Of a stretch of DNA of 64,000 bases, positions 24,301 to 36,121 are shown piece after piece. Position 1 is the stretch's first letter. Every line of letters begins with the position of its first letter. The position numbers and the translations under genes are program-made. Source of the DNA: Hydractinia symbiolongicarpus. Lineage: Eukaryota; Cnidaria; Hydrozoa; Anthoathecata; Hydractiniidae. Under the pieces are notes generated by a model. That model was given only the letters and a program-made list of their open reading frames with translations, was not told the origin of the DNA and made no database searches. The stretch is taken from contig NC_079881.1 of NCBI RefSeq assembly GCF_029227915.1, positions 26,141,501 through 26,205,500 on the forward strand, given 5' to 3'.

Positions 24301-25863
24301 AGCGTCTCATCAAAAATGAAAACATTTTTGAAAACTACAAGTCTCATGCGTTTTAGTGGTGAAAAGATAATTTAAAAAATCGTTCTGGAAATGAGTTTAC
24401 TCACAGGGTACTTTCTTTGTAAACATTCGACTATACGGGACAAGCCGGGGATTTAGGGAAATCGTGGTATTTCGTTTGCCGGCGAGTAAACCTCTTTCAT
24501 TAAGGGTCTCATTAAAAATGAAAACATTTTTGGAAACTACAAGTCTGATTCGTTCTAGTGGCGCAGAAATAATTTGAAAAATCGTTCGGGAAATCAGTTT
24601 ACTCGATGGGTACTTTCTTCAAATACATTCAACTATACGGGCCAAGCCCGGGATTTACAAGAAATCGCGGGTTTTCGTTTGCCGGCGATTAAACCTCTTT
24701 CATTAAGCGTCTCCTTAAAAATGAAAACATTTTTGAAAACTACAAGTCTCATTCGTTCTAGTGGTGCAGAATCAATTTGAAAAATCGTTCGGGAAATCAG
24801 TTTTCTCCTTGGGTACATTCTTTGTATACTTTTGAATATACGGGCCGAGTCCGGGATTTACGGGAAATCGCGGTTTTCGTTTGCCGGCGATTAAACTCTT
24901 TTTATTCAGCGTCTCATCAAAAATGAAAACATTTTTGAAAACTACAAGTCTCATGCGTTTTAGTGGTGATAAAATAATTTAAAAAATCGTTCGGGAAATG
25001 AGTTTAACCCCTGGGTACTTTCTTTGTATACTTTTGACTATACGGGCCAAGCCCGGGATTTACGGGAAATCGCTGGTTTTCGTTTTCCGGCGATTAAACC
25101 TCTTTCATTAAGCGTCTCATCAAAAATGAAAACATTTTTGAAGGCTACAAGTCTCATGGGCTTTAATGGTTAAATAATAATTTAAAAAATCGTTCGGGAA
25201 ATGAGTTTACTCCCTGGGAACTTTTTTTGTTTACTTTTGACTTTACAGGCCGAGTCCGGGATTTACGGGAAATCACAGGTTTTCGTTTGCCGGCGATTAA
25301 ACTTCTTTTATTCAGCCTCTCATCAAAAATGAAAACATTTTTGAAAACTACAAGTCTCATGCGTTTTAGTGGTGAAAAAATAATTTAAAAAATCGTTCGG
25401 GAAATGAGTTTACTCCCTGGGTACTTTATTGGATACTTTTGACTATACGGGCCAAGCCCGGGATTTACGGGAAATCACAGGTTTTCGTTTGCCGGCGATT
25501 AAACTTCTTTCATTGAGCGTCTCATCAAAAATGAAAACATTTTTGAAAACTACAAGTCTCATGCGTTTTACTGGTGAAAAAATAATTTAAAAAATCGTTC
25601 TGGAAATGAGTTTACTCCCTCGGTACTTTCTTTGTATACTTTTGAATATACGGGCCGAGTACGGGATATACGGGATATCGCGGGTTTTCGTTTGGCGGCG
25701 ATTAAACTTCTTTTATTCAGCGTCTCATCAAAAATGAAAACATTTCTGAAAACTACAAGTCTCATGCGTTTTAGTGGTGAAAAAATAATTTAAAAAATCG
25801 TTCGGGAAATGAGTTTACTCCCTGGGTACTTTCTTTGTATACTTTTGACTATACGGGCCGAGT

Positions 25864-26675
25864 CCGGGATTTACGGGAAATCGCGGGTTTTCGTTTGCCG
25901 GCGATTAAACTTCTTTTATTCGGCGTCCCATCAAAAATGAAAACATTTCTGAAAACTACAAGTCTCATGCGTTTTAGTGGTGAAAAAATAATTTAAAAAA
26001 TCGTTCGGGAAATGAGTTTACTCCCTGGGTTCTTTCTTTGTATACTTTTGACTATACGGGCCGAGTCCGGGATTTACGGGAAATCGCGGGTTTTTGTTTG
26101 CCGGCGATTAAACTTCTTTTATTCGGCGTCCCATCAAAAATGAAAACATTTTTGAAAACTACAAGTCTCATGTGTTTTAGTGGTGAAAAAATAATATTAA
26201 AAATCGTTCGGGAAATGGGTTTACTCCCTGGGTACTTTCTTTGTATACTTTTGGCTATACGGGCCAAGCCCGGGATTTACGGAAATGGCGGGTTTTCGTT
26301 TGCCGGCGATTAAACTTCTTTTAATCAGCGTCTCATCAAAAATGAAAACATTTTTGAAAGCTACAAGTCTCATGGGCTTTAGTGGTTAAATAATAATTTA
26401 AAAATTCGTTCTGGAAATGAGTTTAATCCCTGGGTACTTTTTTTGTATACTTTTGACTTTACAGGCCGAATCCGGGATTTACGGGAAATGGCAGGTTTTC
26501 GCTTGTCGGCGATTAAACTTCTTTTATTCAGCGTCTCAACAAAAATGAAAACATTTTTGAAAACTACAAGTCTCATGCGTTTTAGTGGTGAAAAGACAAT
26601 TTAAAAAATTGATTTGGAAATGAGTTTAACTCTCAGGGTACTTTCTTTGTATACATTCGACTATACGGCCCAAGC
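25864..26675 (+). repeat. 812-bp (4-mer) tandem duplication, copy 1
   Basis: Exactly four monomers. Private markers shared with copy 2 include GGTTTTTGTTTGCC, AATAATATTAAAAATCG and TTTTGGCTATACGGG. One difference is AAATGGGTTTAC (26,214) versus AAATGAGTTTAC (27,026). Confidence 0.93.
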
Positions 26676-27487
26676 CCGGGATTTACGGGAAATCGCGGGT
26701 TTTCGTTTGCCGGCGATTAAACTTCTTTTATTCGGCGTCCCATCAAAAATGAAAACATTTCGGAAAACTACAAGTCTCATGCGTTTTAGTGGTGAAAAAA
26801 TAATTTAAAAAATCGTTCGGGAAATGAGTTTACTCCCTGGGTTCTTTCTTTGTATACTTTTGACTATACGGGCCGAGTCCGGGATTTACGGGAAATCGCG
26901 GGTTTTTGTTTGCCGGCGATTAAACTTCTTTTATTCGGCGTCCCATCAAAAATGAAAACATTTTTGAAAACTACAAGTCTCATGTGTTTTAGTGGTGAAA
27001 AAATAATATTAAAAATCGTTCGGGAAATGAGTTTACTCCCTGGGTACTTTCTTTGTATACTTTTGGCTATACGGGCCAAGCCCGGGATTTACGGAAATGG
27101 CGGGTTTTCGTTTGCCGGCGATTAAACTTCTTTTAATCAGCGTCTCATCAAAAATGAAAACATTTTTGAAAGCTACAAGTCTCATGGGCTTTAGTGGTTA
27201 AATAATAATTTAAAAATTCGTTCTGGAAATGAGTTTAATCCCTGGGTACTTTTTTTGTATACTTTTGACTTTACAGGCCGAATCCGGGATTTACGGGAAA
27301 TGGCAGGTTTTCGCTTGTCGGCGATTAAACTTCTTTTATTCAGCGTCTCAACAAAAATGAAAACATTTTTGAAAACTACAAGTCTCATGCGTTTTAGTGG
27401 TGAAAAGACAATTTAAAAAATTGATTTGGAAATGAGTTTAACTCTCAGGGTACTTTCTTTGTATACATTCGACTATACGGCCCAAGC
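26676..27487 (+). repeat. 812-bp (4-mer) tandem duplication, copy 2
   Basis: The switch lies inside CCCGGGATTTACGG at 26,676-26,683: GGCCCAAG on the left, ATTTACGGGAAATCGCGGG on the right. The duplication is nested in the second 5,068-bp copy only, so it happened after that copy was made. Confidence 0.93.
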
Positions 27488-27675
27488 CCGGGATTCACGG
27501 GAAATAGCGGGTTTTCGTTTGCCGGCGATTAAACCACTTTCACTAAGCGTCTCACCAAAAATGAAAACATTTTTGAAAACTACAAGTCTCATGCGTTTTA
27601 GTGGTGAAAAAATAATTTAAAAAATGGTTCGGTAAATGAGTTTACTCTCTGGGTACTTTCTTTGTATACTTTTGA

Positions 27676-28214
27676 CTATACGGGCCGAGTCCTGGATTTA
27701 CGGGAAATCGCGGGTTTTCGTTTGCCGGCGATTAAACTCCTTTTATTCAGCGTCTCATCAAAAATGAAAACATTTTTGAAAACTACAAGTCTCATGCGTT
27801 TTAGTGGTGAAAAGATAATTTAAAAAATCGTTCTGGAAATGAGTTTACTCACAGGGTACTTTCTTTGTAAACATTCGACTATACGGGACAAGCCGGGGAT
27901 TTAGGGAAATCGTGGTATTTCGTTTGCCGGCGATTAAACCTCTTTCATTAAGGGTCTCATTAAAAATGAAAACATTTTTGGAAACTACAAGTCTGATTCG
28001 TTCTAGTGGCGCAAAAATAATTTAAAAAATCGTTCGGGAAATCAGTTTACTCGATGGGTACTTTCTTCAAATACATTCAACTATACGGGCCAAGCCCGGG
28101 ATTTACAAGAAATCGCGGGTTTTCGTTTGCCGGCGATTAAACCTCTTTCATTAAGCGTCTCCTTAAAAATGAAAACATTTTTGAAAACTACAAGTCTCAT
28201 TCGTTCTAGTGGTG
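27676..28214 (+). repeat. Partial third copy of the TAAGGGTCTC / CTTCAAATAC module
   Basis: Follows 24,240-24,770 and 19,170-19,700 closely: GAGTCCTGG, GTAAACATTCG, GGACAAGCCGGGG, GGTATTTCG, TAAGGGTCTC, CTTCAAATACATTCAAC, TACAAGAAATCG. Small differences include CGCAAAAATAATTTAAAA at 28,010 instead of CGCAGAAATAATTTGAAA. Confidence 0.85.
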
Positions 28215-29633
28215 CAGAAATAATTTGAAAAATCGTTCGGGAAATCAGTTTTCTCCTTGGGTACTTTCTTTGTATACTTTTGACTATACGGACCGAGTCC
28301 GGGATTTACGGGAAATCGCGGTTTTCGTTTGCCGGCGATTAAACTCCTTTTATTCAGCGTCTCATCAAAAATGAAAACATTTTTGAAAACTACAAGTCTC
28401 ATGCGTTTTAGTGGTGATAAAATAATTTAAAAAATCGTTCGGGAAATGAGTTTAACCCCTCGGTCCTTTCTTTGTATACTTTTGACTATACGGGCCGAGT
28501 CCGGGGTTTACGGGAAATGGCGGGTTTTCGTTTGCCGGCGATTAAACTCCTTTTATTCAGCGTCTCATCGAAAATGAAAACATTTTTGAAAACTACAAGT
28601 CTCATTCGTTCTAGTGGTGCAGAAATAATTTGAAAAATCGTTTTGGAAATCAGTTTTCTCCTTGGGTACTTTCTTTGTATACTTTTGACTATACGGGCCG
28701 AGTCCGGGATTTACGGGAAATCGCGATTTTCGTTTGCCGGCGATTAAACTCCTTTTATTCAGCGTCTCATCAAAAATGAAAACATTTTTGAAAACTACAA
28801 GTCTCATGCGTTTTAGTGGTGAAAAAATAATTTAAAAAATCGTTCGGGAAATGAGTTTAACCCCTGGGTACTTTCTTTGTATACTTTTGACTATACGGGC
28901 CGAGTCCGGGGTTTACGGGAAATGGCGGGTTTTCGTTTGCCGGCTATTAAACTCCTTTTATTCAGCGTCTCATCAAAAATGAAAACATTTTTAAAAACTA
29001 CAAGTCTGATGGGCTTTAGTGGCGAAATAATAATTTAAAAAATCGTTCGGGAAATGAGTTTACTCCCTGGGTACTTTCTTTGTATACTTTTGACTATACG
29101 GGCCGGGTCTGGGATTCACGGGAAATCGCAGGTTTTTGTTTGCCGGCGATTAAACTTTTTTTATTCAGCGTCTCATCAAAAATGAAAACATTTTTGAAAA
29201 CTACAAGTCTCATGCGATTTAGCGGTGAAAAGATAATTTAAAAAATCGTTCTGGAAATGAGTTTACTCACAGGGTACTTTCTTTGTATACATTCGACTAT
29301 ACGGGCCAAGCCCGGGATTTACGGGAAATCGCGGGTTTTCGTTTGCCGGCGATTAAACCTCTTTCATTAAGCGTCTCATTAAAAATGAAAACGTTTTTGA
29401 AAACTACAAGTCTCATTCGTTCTAGTGGTGCAGAAATAATTTGAAAAATCGTTCGGGAAATGAGTTTACTCCCTAGGTACTTTCCTTGTATACTTTTGAC
29501 TATACGGGCCGAGTCCGGGGTTTACGGGAAATGGCGGGTTTTCGTTTGCCGGCAATTAAACTCCTTTTATTCAGCGTCTCATCAAAAATGAAAAGATTTG
29601 TAAAATTTACCAGTCTCATGGGCTTTAGTGGTG
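28215..29633 (+). repeat. 1,419-bp unit (7-mer), copy 1
   Basis: Begins at CAGAAATAATTTG of a TTCG-class monomer with TTTTCTCCTTGGG and CGGACCGAG. It contains GTTTAACCCC, CTCATCGAAAATG, a GGGC-GCGA-TTCG triad, CCCTAGGTACTTTCC and a diverged GGGC monomer with AAAAGATTTGTAAAATTTACC at 29,590. Length is 7x203-2. Confidence 0.85.
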
Positions 29634-30849
29634 CAGAAATAATTTGAAAAATCGTTCGGGAAATCAGTTTTCTCCTTGGGTACTTTCTTTGTATACTTTT
29701 GACTATACGGACCGAGTCCGGGATTTACGGGAAATTGCGGTTTTCGTTTGCCGGCGATTAAACTCCTTTTATTCAGCGTCTCATCGAAAATGAAAACATT
29801 TTTGAAAACTACAAGTCTCATTCGTTCTAGTGGTGCAGAAATAATTTGAAAAATCGTTTGGGAAATCAGTTTTCTCCTTGGGTACTTTCTTTGTATACTT
29901 TTGACTATACGGGCCGAGTCCGGGATTTACGGGAAATCGCGGTTTTCGTTTGCCGGCGATTAAACTCCTTTTATTCAGCGTCTCATCAAAAATGAAAACA
30001 TTTTTGAAAACTACAAGTCTCATGCGTTTTAGTGGTGAAAAAATAATTTAAAAAATCGTTCGGGAAATGAGTTTAACCCCTCAGTACTTTCTTTGTATAC
30101 TTTTGACTATACGGGCCGAGTCCGGGGTTTACGGGAAATGGCGGGTTTTCGTTTGCCGGCTATTAAACTCCTTTTATTCAGCGTCTCATCAAAAATGAAA
30201 ACATTTTTAAAAACTACAAGTCTGATGGGCTTTAGTGGCGAAATAATAATTTAAAAAATCGTTCGGGAAATGAGTTTACTCCCTGGGTACTTTCTTTGTA
30301 TACTTTTGACTATACGGGCCGAGTCTGGGATTTACGGGAAATCGCAGGTTTTTGTTTGCCGGCGATTAAACTTTTTTTATTCAGCGTCTCATCAAAAATG
30401 AAAACATTTTTGAAAACTACAAGTCTCATGCGATTTAGTGGTGAAAAGATAATTTAAAAAATCGTTCTGGAAATGAGTTTACTCACAGGGTACTTTCTTT
30501 GTATACATTCGACTATACGGGTCAAGCCCGGGATTTACGGGAAATCGCGGGTTTTCGTTTGCCGGCGATTAAACCTCTTTCATTAAGCGTCTCATTAAAA
30601 ATGAAAACGTTTTTGAAAACTACAAGTCTCATTCGTTCTAGTGGTGCAGAAATAATTTGAAAAATCGTTCGGGAAATGAGTTTACTCCCTAGGTACTTTC
30701 CTTGTATACTTTTGACTATACGGGCCGAGTCCGGGGTTTACGGGAAATGGCGGGTTTTCGTTTGCCGGCAATTAAACTCCTTTTATTCAGCGTCTCATCA
30801 AAAATGAAAAGATTTGTAAAATTTACCAGTCTCATGGGCTTTAGTGGTG
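29634..30849 (+). repeat. 1,216-bp unit (6-mer), copy 2, one monomer lost
   Basis: Starts after TAGTGGTG at 29,633, where a GGGC-class left half joins a TTCG-class right half. Early markers (CGGACCGAG at 28,290/29,709) are 1,419 bp apart and later ones (28,570/29,786 onward) 1,216 bp apart. One monomer, present in copy 1 near 28,365-28,568, is therefore absent here. Confidence 0.85.
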
Positions 30850-31049
30850 AAATAATAATTTAAAAAATCGTTCGGGAAATGAGTTTACACCCTGGGTACT
30901 TTCTTTGTATACTTTTGACTTTACAGGCCGAGTCCGGGATTTACGGGAAATCGCAGGTTTTCGTTTGCCGGCGATTAAACTTCTTTTATTCAGCGTCTCA
31001 TCAAAAATGAAAACAAGTTTGAAGACTACAAGTCTCATGGGCTTTAGTG
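30441..31049 (+). repeat. 609-bp (3-mer) tandem duplication, copy 1
   Basis: A GCGA, TTCG, GGGC triad followed by the AACAAGTTTGAAGAC monomer. It carries the unusual AAAAGATTTGTAAAATTTACC at 30,806 (again at 31,415). Confidence 0.9.
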
Positions 31050-31658
31050 GTGAAAAGATAATTTAAAAAATCGTTTTGGAAATGAGTTTACTCACAGGGT
31101 ACTTTCTTTGTATACATTCGACTATACGGGACAAGCCCGGGATTTACGGGAAATCGCGGGTTTTCGTTTGCCGGCGATTAAACCTCTTTCATTAAGCGTC
31201 TCATTTTAAATGAAAACATTTTTTAAAACTACAAGTCTCATTCGTTCTAGTGGTGCAGAAATAATTTGAAAAATCGTTCGGGAAATGAGTTTACTCCCTA
31301 GGTACTTTCCTTGTATACTTTTGACTATACGGGCCGAGTCCGGGGTTTACGGGAAATGGCGGGTTTTCGTTTGCCGGCAATTAAACTCCTTTTATTCAGC
31401 GTCTCATCAAAAATGAAAAGATTTGTAAAATTTACCAGTCTCATGGGCTTTAGTGGTGAAATAATAATTTAAAAAATCGTTCGGGAAATGAGTTTACACC
31501 CTGGGTACTTTCTTTGTATACTTTTGACTTTACAGGCCGAGTCCGGGATTTACGGGAAATCGCAGGTTTTCGTTTGCCGGCGATTAAACTTCTTTTATTC
31601 AGCGTCTCATCAAAAATGAAAACAAGTTTGAAGACTACAAGTCTCATGGGCTTTAGTG
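31050..31658 (+). repeat. 609-bp (3-mer) tandem duplication, copy 2
   Basis: Junction in TAGTGGTGAAA: ATGGGCTTTAGTGGTG on the left, AAAAGATAATTT on the right. The same hybrid is repeated at 31,659. One difference is CATTTTAAATGAAAAC (31,202) in this copy versus CATTAAAAATGAAAAC elsewhere. Confidence 0.9.
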
Positions 31659-33611
31659 GTGAAAAGATAATTTAAAAAATCGTTTTGGAAATGAGTTTAC
31701 TCACAGGGTACTTTCTTTGTATACATTCGACTATACGGGACAAGCCCGGGATTTACGGGAAATCGCGGGTTTTCGTTTGCCGGCGATTAAACCTCTTTCA
31801 TTAAGCGTCTCATTAAAAATGAAAACATTTTTTAAAACTACAAGTCTCATTCGTTCTAGTGGTGCAGAAATAATTTGAAAAATCGTTCGGAAAATCAGTT
31901 TACTCCTTGGGTACTTTTTTTATATACATTCAACTAAACGGGCCAAGCCCGGGATTTACGGGAAATCGCGGGTTTTCGATTGCCGGCGATTAAACTTCTT
32001 TTATTCAGCGTCTCATCAAAAATGAAAACAAGTTTGAAAACTACAAGTGTCATGCGTTTTAGTGGTGAAAAAATAATTTAAAAAATCGTTCGGGAAATGA
32101 GTTTACTCCCTGGGTACTTTCTTTGTATACATTCGACTACACGGGCCAAGCCTGGGATTTAGGGGAAATCGCTGGTTTTCGTTTGTCGGCGATTAAACCT
32201 CTTTCATTAAGCGCTCATCAAAAATGAAAACATTTTTAAAAACTACAAGTCTCATGCGTTTTAGTGGTGAAAAAATAATTTGAAAAATTGTTCGGGAAAT
32301 GAGTTTATTCCCTGGGTACTTTATTGGATACTTTTGACTATACGGGCCAAGCCCGGGATTTACGGGAAATGGCGGGTTTTCGTTTGCCGGCGATTAAACC
32401 TCTTTCATTAAGCGTCTCATCAAAAATGAAAACATTTTTGAAAACTGCAAGTCTCATGCGTTTTAGTGGTGAAAAAATAATTTAAAAAATCGTTCGGGAA
32501 ATGAGTTTACTCCCTGGGTACTTTCCTTGTATACTTTTGACTATACGGGCCAAGCCCGGGATTTACGGGAAATCGCTGGTTTTCGTTTTCCGGCGATTAA
32601 ACCTCTTTCATTAAGCGTCTCATCAAAAATGAAAACATTTTTGAAGGCTACAAGTCTCATGGGCTTTAATGGTTAAATAATAATTTAAAAAATCGTTCGG
32701 GAAATGAGTTTACTCCCTGGGAACTTTTTTTGTTTACTTTTGACTTTACAGGCCGAGTCCGGGATTCACGGGAAATCACAGGTTTTCGTTTGCCGGCGAT
32801 TAAACTTCTTTTATTCAGCCTCTCATCAAAAATGAAAACATTTTTGAAAACTACAAGTCTCATGCGTTTTAGTCGTGAAAAAATAATTTAAAAAATCGTT
32901 CGGGAAATGAGTTTACTCCCTGGGTACTTTATTGGATACTTTTGACTATACGGGCCAAGCCCGGGATTTACGGGAAATCACAGGTTTTCGTTTGCCGGCG
33001 ATTAAACTACTTTCATTAAGCGTCTCATCAAAAATGAAAACATTTTTGAAAACTACAAGTCTCATGCGTTTTACTGGTGAAAAAATAATTTAAAAAATCG
33101 TTCTGGAAATGAGTTTACTCACAGGTTACTTTCTTTGTATACATTCGACTATACGGGCCAAGCCCGGGATTTGCGGGAAATCGCGGGTTTTCGTTTGTTG
33201 GCGATTAAACCTCTTTCATTAAGCGTCTCATCAAAAATGAAAACATTTTTGAAAACTACAAGGCTCATGCGTTTTAGTGGTGAAAAAATAATTTAAAAAA
33301 TCGTTCGGGAACTGAGTTTACTCCCTGGGTACTTTCTTTGTATACATTCGACTACACGGGCCAAGCCCGGGATTTGCCAGAAATGACGGGTTTTCGTTTG
33401 CCGGCGATTAAACCTCTTTCATTAAGCGTCTCATCAAAAATGAAAACATTTTTAAAAACTACAAGTCTTATGCGTTTTAGTGGTGAAAAAAAAATTTAAA
33501 AAATCGTTCCGGAAATGAGTTTACTCCCTGGGTACTTTCTTTGTAAACATTCGACTACACAGGCCAAGCCCGGAATTTAGGGGAAATCGCCGGTTTTCGT
33601 TTGCCGGCGAT
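31659..33611 (+). repeat. Segment duplicated 4,463 bp away (left member)
   Basis: Matches 36,122-37,874: TTTATATACATTCAAC, TTCGATTGCCGG, ACAAGTTTGAAAAC, TTAGGGGAAATCGC, TATTGGATAC, TTTTCCGGCG, GGGCTTTAATGGTTAAAT, GGAACTGAG and GAAAAAAAAATTTAAAAAATC occur in the same order. From 33,120 the offset becomes 4,260, because the right member lacks one TATTGGATAC/TTTTACTGG monomer. A related order is also present at 13.8-15.3 kb. Confidence 0.85.
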
Positions 33612-34369
33612 TAAACTTCTTTTATTCAGCGTCTTATCAAAAATGAAAACATTTTTGAAAACTACAAGTCTCATGCGTTTTAGTGGTAAAAAGACAATTT
33701 AAAAAATTGTTTTGGAAATGAGTTTACTCTCAGGGTACTTTCTTTGTATACTTTTGACTATACGGGCCGGGTCCTGGATTTACGGGAAATCGCGGGTTTT
33801 AGTTTGCCGGCGATTAAACCTCTTTCATTAAGCGTTTCATTAAAAATGAAAACGTTTTTGAAAACTACAAGTCTGATTCGTTCTAGTGGCGCAGAAATAA
33901 TTTGAAAAATCGTTCGGGAAATCAGTTTTCTCCTTGGGTACTTTCTTTGTATACTTTTGACTATACGGGCCGAGTCCGGGATTTACGGGAAATCGCGGTT
34001 TTCGTTTGCCGGCGATTAAACTCCTTTTATTCAGCGTCTCATCAAAAATGAAAACATTTTTGAAAACTACAAGTCTCATGCGTTTTAGTGGTGAAAAAAT
34101 AATTTAAAAAATCGTTCGGGAAATGAGTTTAACCCCTGGGTACTTTCTTTGTATACTTTTGACTATACGGGCCGAGTCCGGGGTTTACGGGAAATGGCGG
34201 GTTTTCGTTTGCCGGCTATTAAACTCCTTTTATTCAGCGTCTCATCGAAAATGAAAACATTTTTAAAAACTACAAGTCTGATGGGCTTTAGTGGTGGAAT
34301 AATAATTTAAAAAATCGTTCGGGAAATGAGTTTAATCCCTGGGTACTTTCTTTGTATACTTTTGACTAT
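33612..34369 (+). repeat. Mosaic stretch, no long duplication
   Basis: Four monomers resembling parts of the 28-30 kb units (TTTTCTCCTTGGG, CGCGGTTTTCG, GTTTAACCCC, CTATTAAACTCC, CTGATGGGC). Private features are GCGTCTTATC, TTTTAGTGGTAAAAAGAC and GAGCGTTTCATT-like changes near 33,830. Only satellite is present. Confidence 0.7.
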
Positions 34370-36121
34370 ACGGGCCGAGTCTAGGATTTACGGGAAATCG
34401 CAGGTTTTTGTTTGCCGGCGATTAAACTTCTTTTATTCAGCGTCTCATCAAAAATGAAAAATTTTTTGAAAACTACAAGTCTCATGCGATTTAGTGGTGA
34501 AAAGATAATTTAAAAAATCGTTCTGGAAATGAGTTTACTCACAGGGTACTTTCTTTGTATACATTCGACTATACGGGCCAAGCCCGGGATTTACGGGAAA
34601 TCGCGGGTTTTCGTTTGCCGGCGATTAAACCTCTTTCATTAAGCGTCTCATTAAAAATGAAAACGTTTTTGAAAACTACAAGTCTCATTCGTTCTAGTGG
34701 TGCAGAAATAATTTGAAAAATCGTTCGGGAAATGAGTTTACTCCCTAGGTACTTTCCTTGTATACTTTTGACTATACGGGCCGAGTCCGGGGTTTACGGG
34801 AAATGGCGAGTTTTCGTTTGCCGGCAATTAAACTCCTTTTATTCAGCGTCTCATCAAAAATGAAAACATTTGTAAAAACTACAAGTCTCATGGGCTTTAG
34901 TGGTGAAATAATAATTTAAAAAATCGTTCGGGAAATGAGTTTACACCCTGGGTACTTTCTTTGTACACTTTTGACTTTACAGGCCGAGTCGGGGATTTAC
35001 GGGAAATCGCAGGTTTTCGTTTGCCGGCGATTAAACTTCTTTTATTCAGCGTCTCATCAAAAATGAAAACAAGTTTGAAGACTACAAGTCTCATGCGTTT
35101 TAGTGGTGAAAAAATAATTTAAAAAATCGTTCGGGAAATGAGTTTACTCCCTGGGTACTTTCTTTGTATACTTTTGACTATACGGGGCGAGTCTGGGATT
35201 TACGGGAAATCGCAGGTTTTCGTTTGCCGGCGATTAAACTTCTTTTATTCAGCGTCTCATCAAAAATGAAAACATTTTTGAAAACTACAAGTCTCATGCG
35301 ATTTAGTGGTGAAAAGATAATTTAAAAAATCGTTCTGGAAATGAGTTTACTCACAGGGTACTTTCTTTGTATACATTCGACTATACGGGCCAAGCCCGGG
35401 ATTTACGGGAAAATCGCGGGTTTTCGTTTGCCGGCGATTAAACCTCTTTCATTAAGCGTCTCATTAAAAATGAAAACGTTTTTGAAAACTACAAGTCTTA
35501 TTCGTTCTAGTGGTGCAGAAATAATTTGAAAAATCGTTCGGGAAATGAGTTTACTCCCTAGGTACTTTCCTTGTATACTTTTGACTATACGGGCCGAGTC
35601 CGGGGTTTACGAGAAATGGCGGGTTTTCGTTTGCCGGCAATTAAACTCCTTTTATTCAGCGTCTCATCAAAAATGAAAACATTTGTAAAAACTACAAGTC
35701 TCATGGGCTTTAGTGGTGAAATAATAATTTAAAAAATCGTTCGGGAAATGAGTTTACACCCTGGGTACTTTCTTTGTATACTTTTGACTTTACAGGCCGA
35801 GTCCGGGATTTACGGGAAATCGCAGGTTTTCGTTTGCCGGCGATTAAACTTCTTTTATTCAGCGTCTCATCAAAAATGAAAACAAGTTTGAAGACTACAA
35901 GTCTCATGCGTTTTAGTGGTGAAAAAATAATTTAAAAAATCGTTCGGGAAATGAGTTTACTCCCTGGGTACTTTCTTTGTATACTTTTGACTATACGGGG
36001 CGAGTCTGGGATTTACGGGAAATCGCAGGTTTTCGTTTGCCGGCGATTAAACTTCTTTTATTCAGCGTCTCATCAAAAATGAAAACATTTTTGAAAACTA
36101 CAAGTCTCATGCGATTTAGTG
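34370..36121 (+). repeat. 813-bp (4-mer) tandem array, about 2.2 copies
   Basis: GGGC (AAAACATTTGTAAAAAC), AACAAGTTTGAAGAC, GCGA and TTCG (CCCTAGGTAC) monomers recur with period 813, for example at 34,897/35,710 and GGGGCGAGTCTGGG at 35,184/35,997. The extra base over 812 is an added A in GGAAAATCGCGGG at 35,408. Confidence 0.85.

Larger units (their letters stand above)
21796..27675 (+). repeat. 5,068-bp tandem duplication, copy 2, enlarged by an 812-bp internal duplication
   Basis: The start is a hybrid monomer: TATACTTTTGACTA of the left parent joins CTACATGGGCC of the right parent at GACTA (21,794-21,798). The copy follows the first to about 26,676, then steps back four monomers, and resumes at 27,488. 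Total length is 5,068+812 bp. At 27,676 the sequence continues as the GAGTCCTGG monomer, as copy 1's source did near 19,160. Confidence 0.9.
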
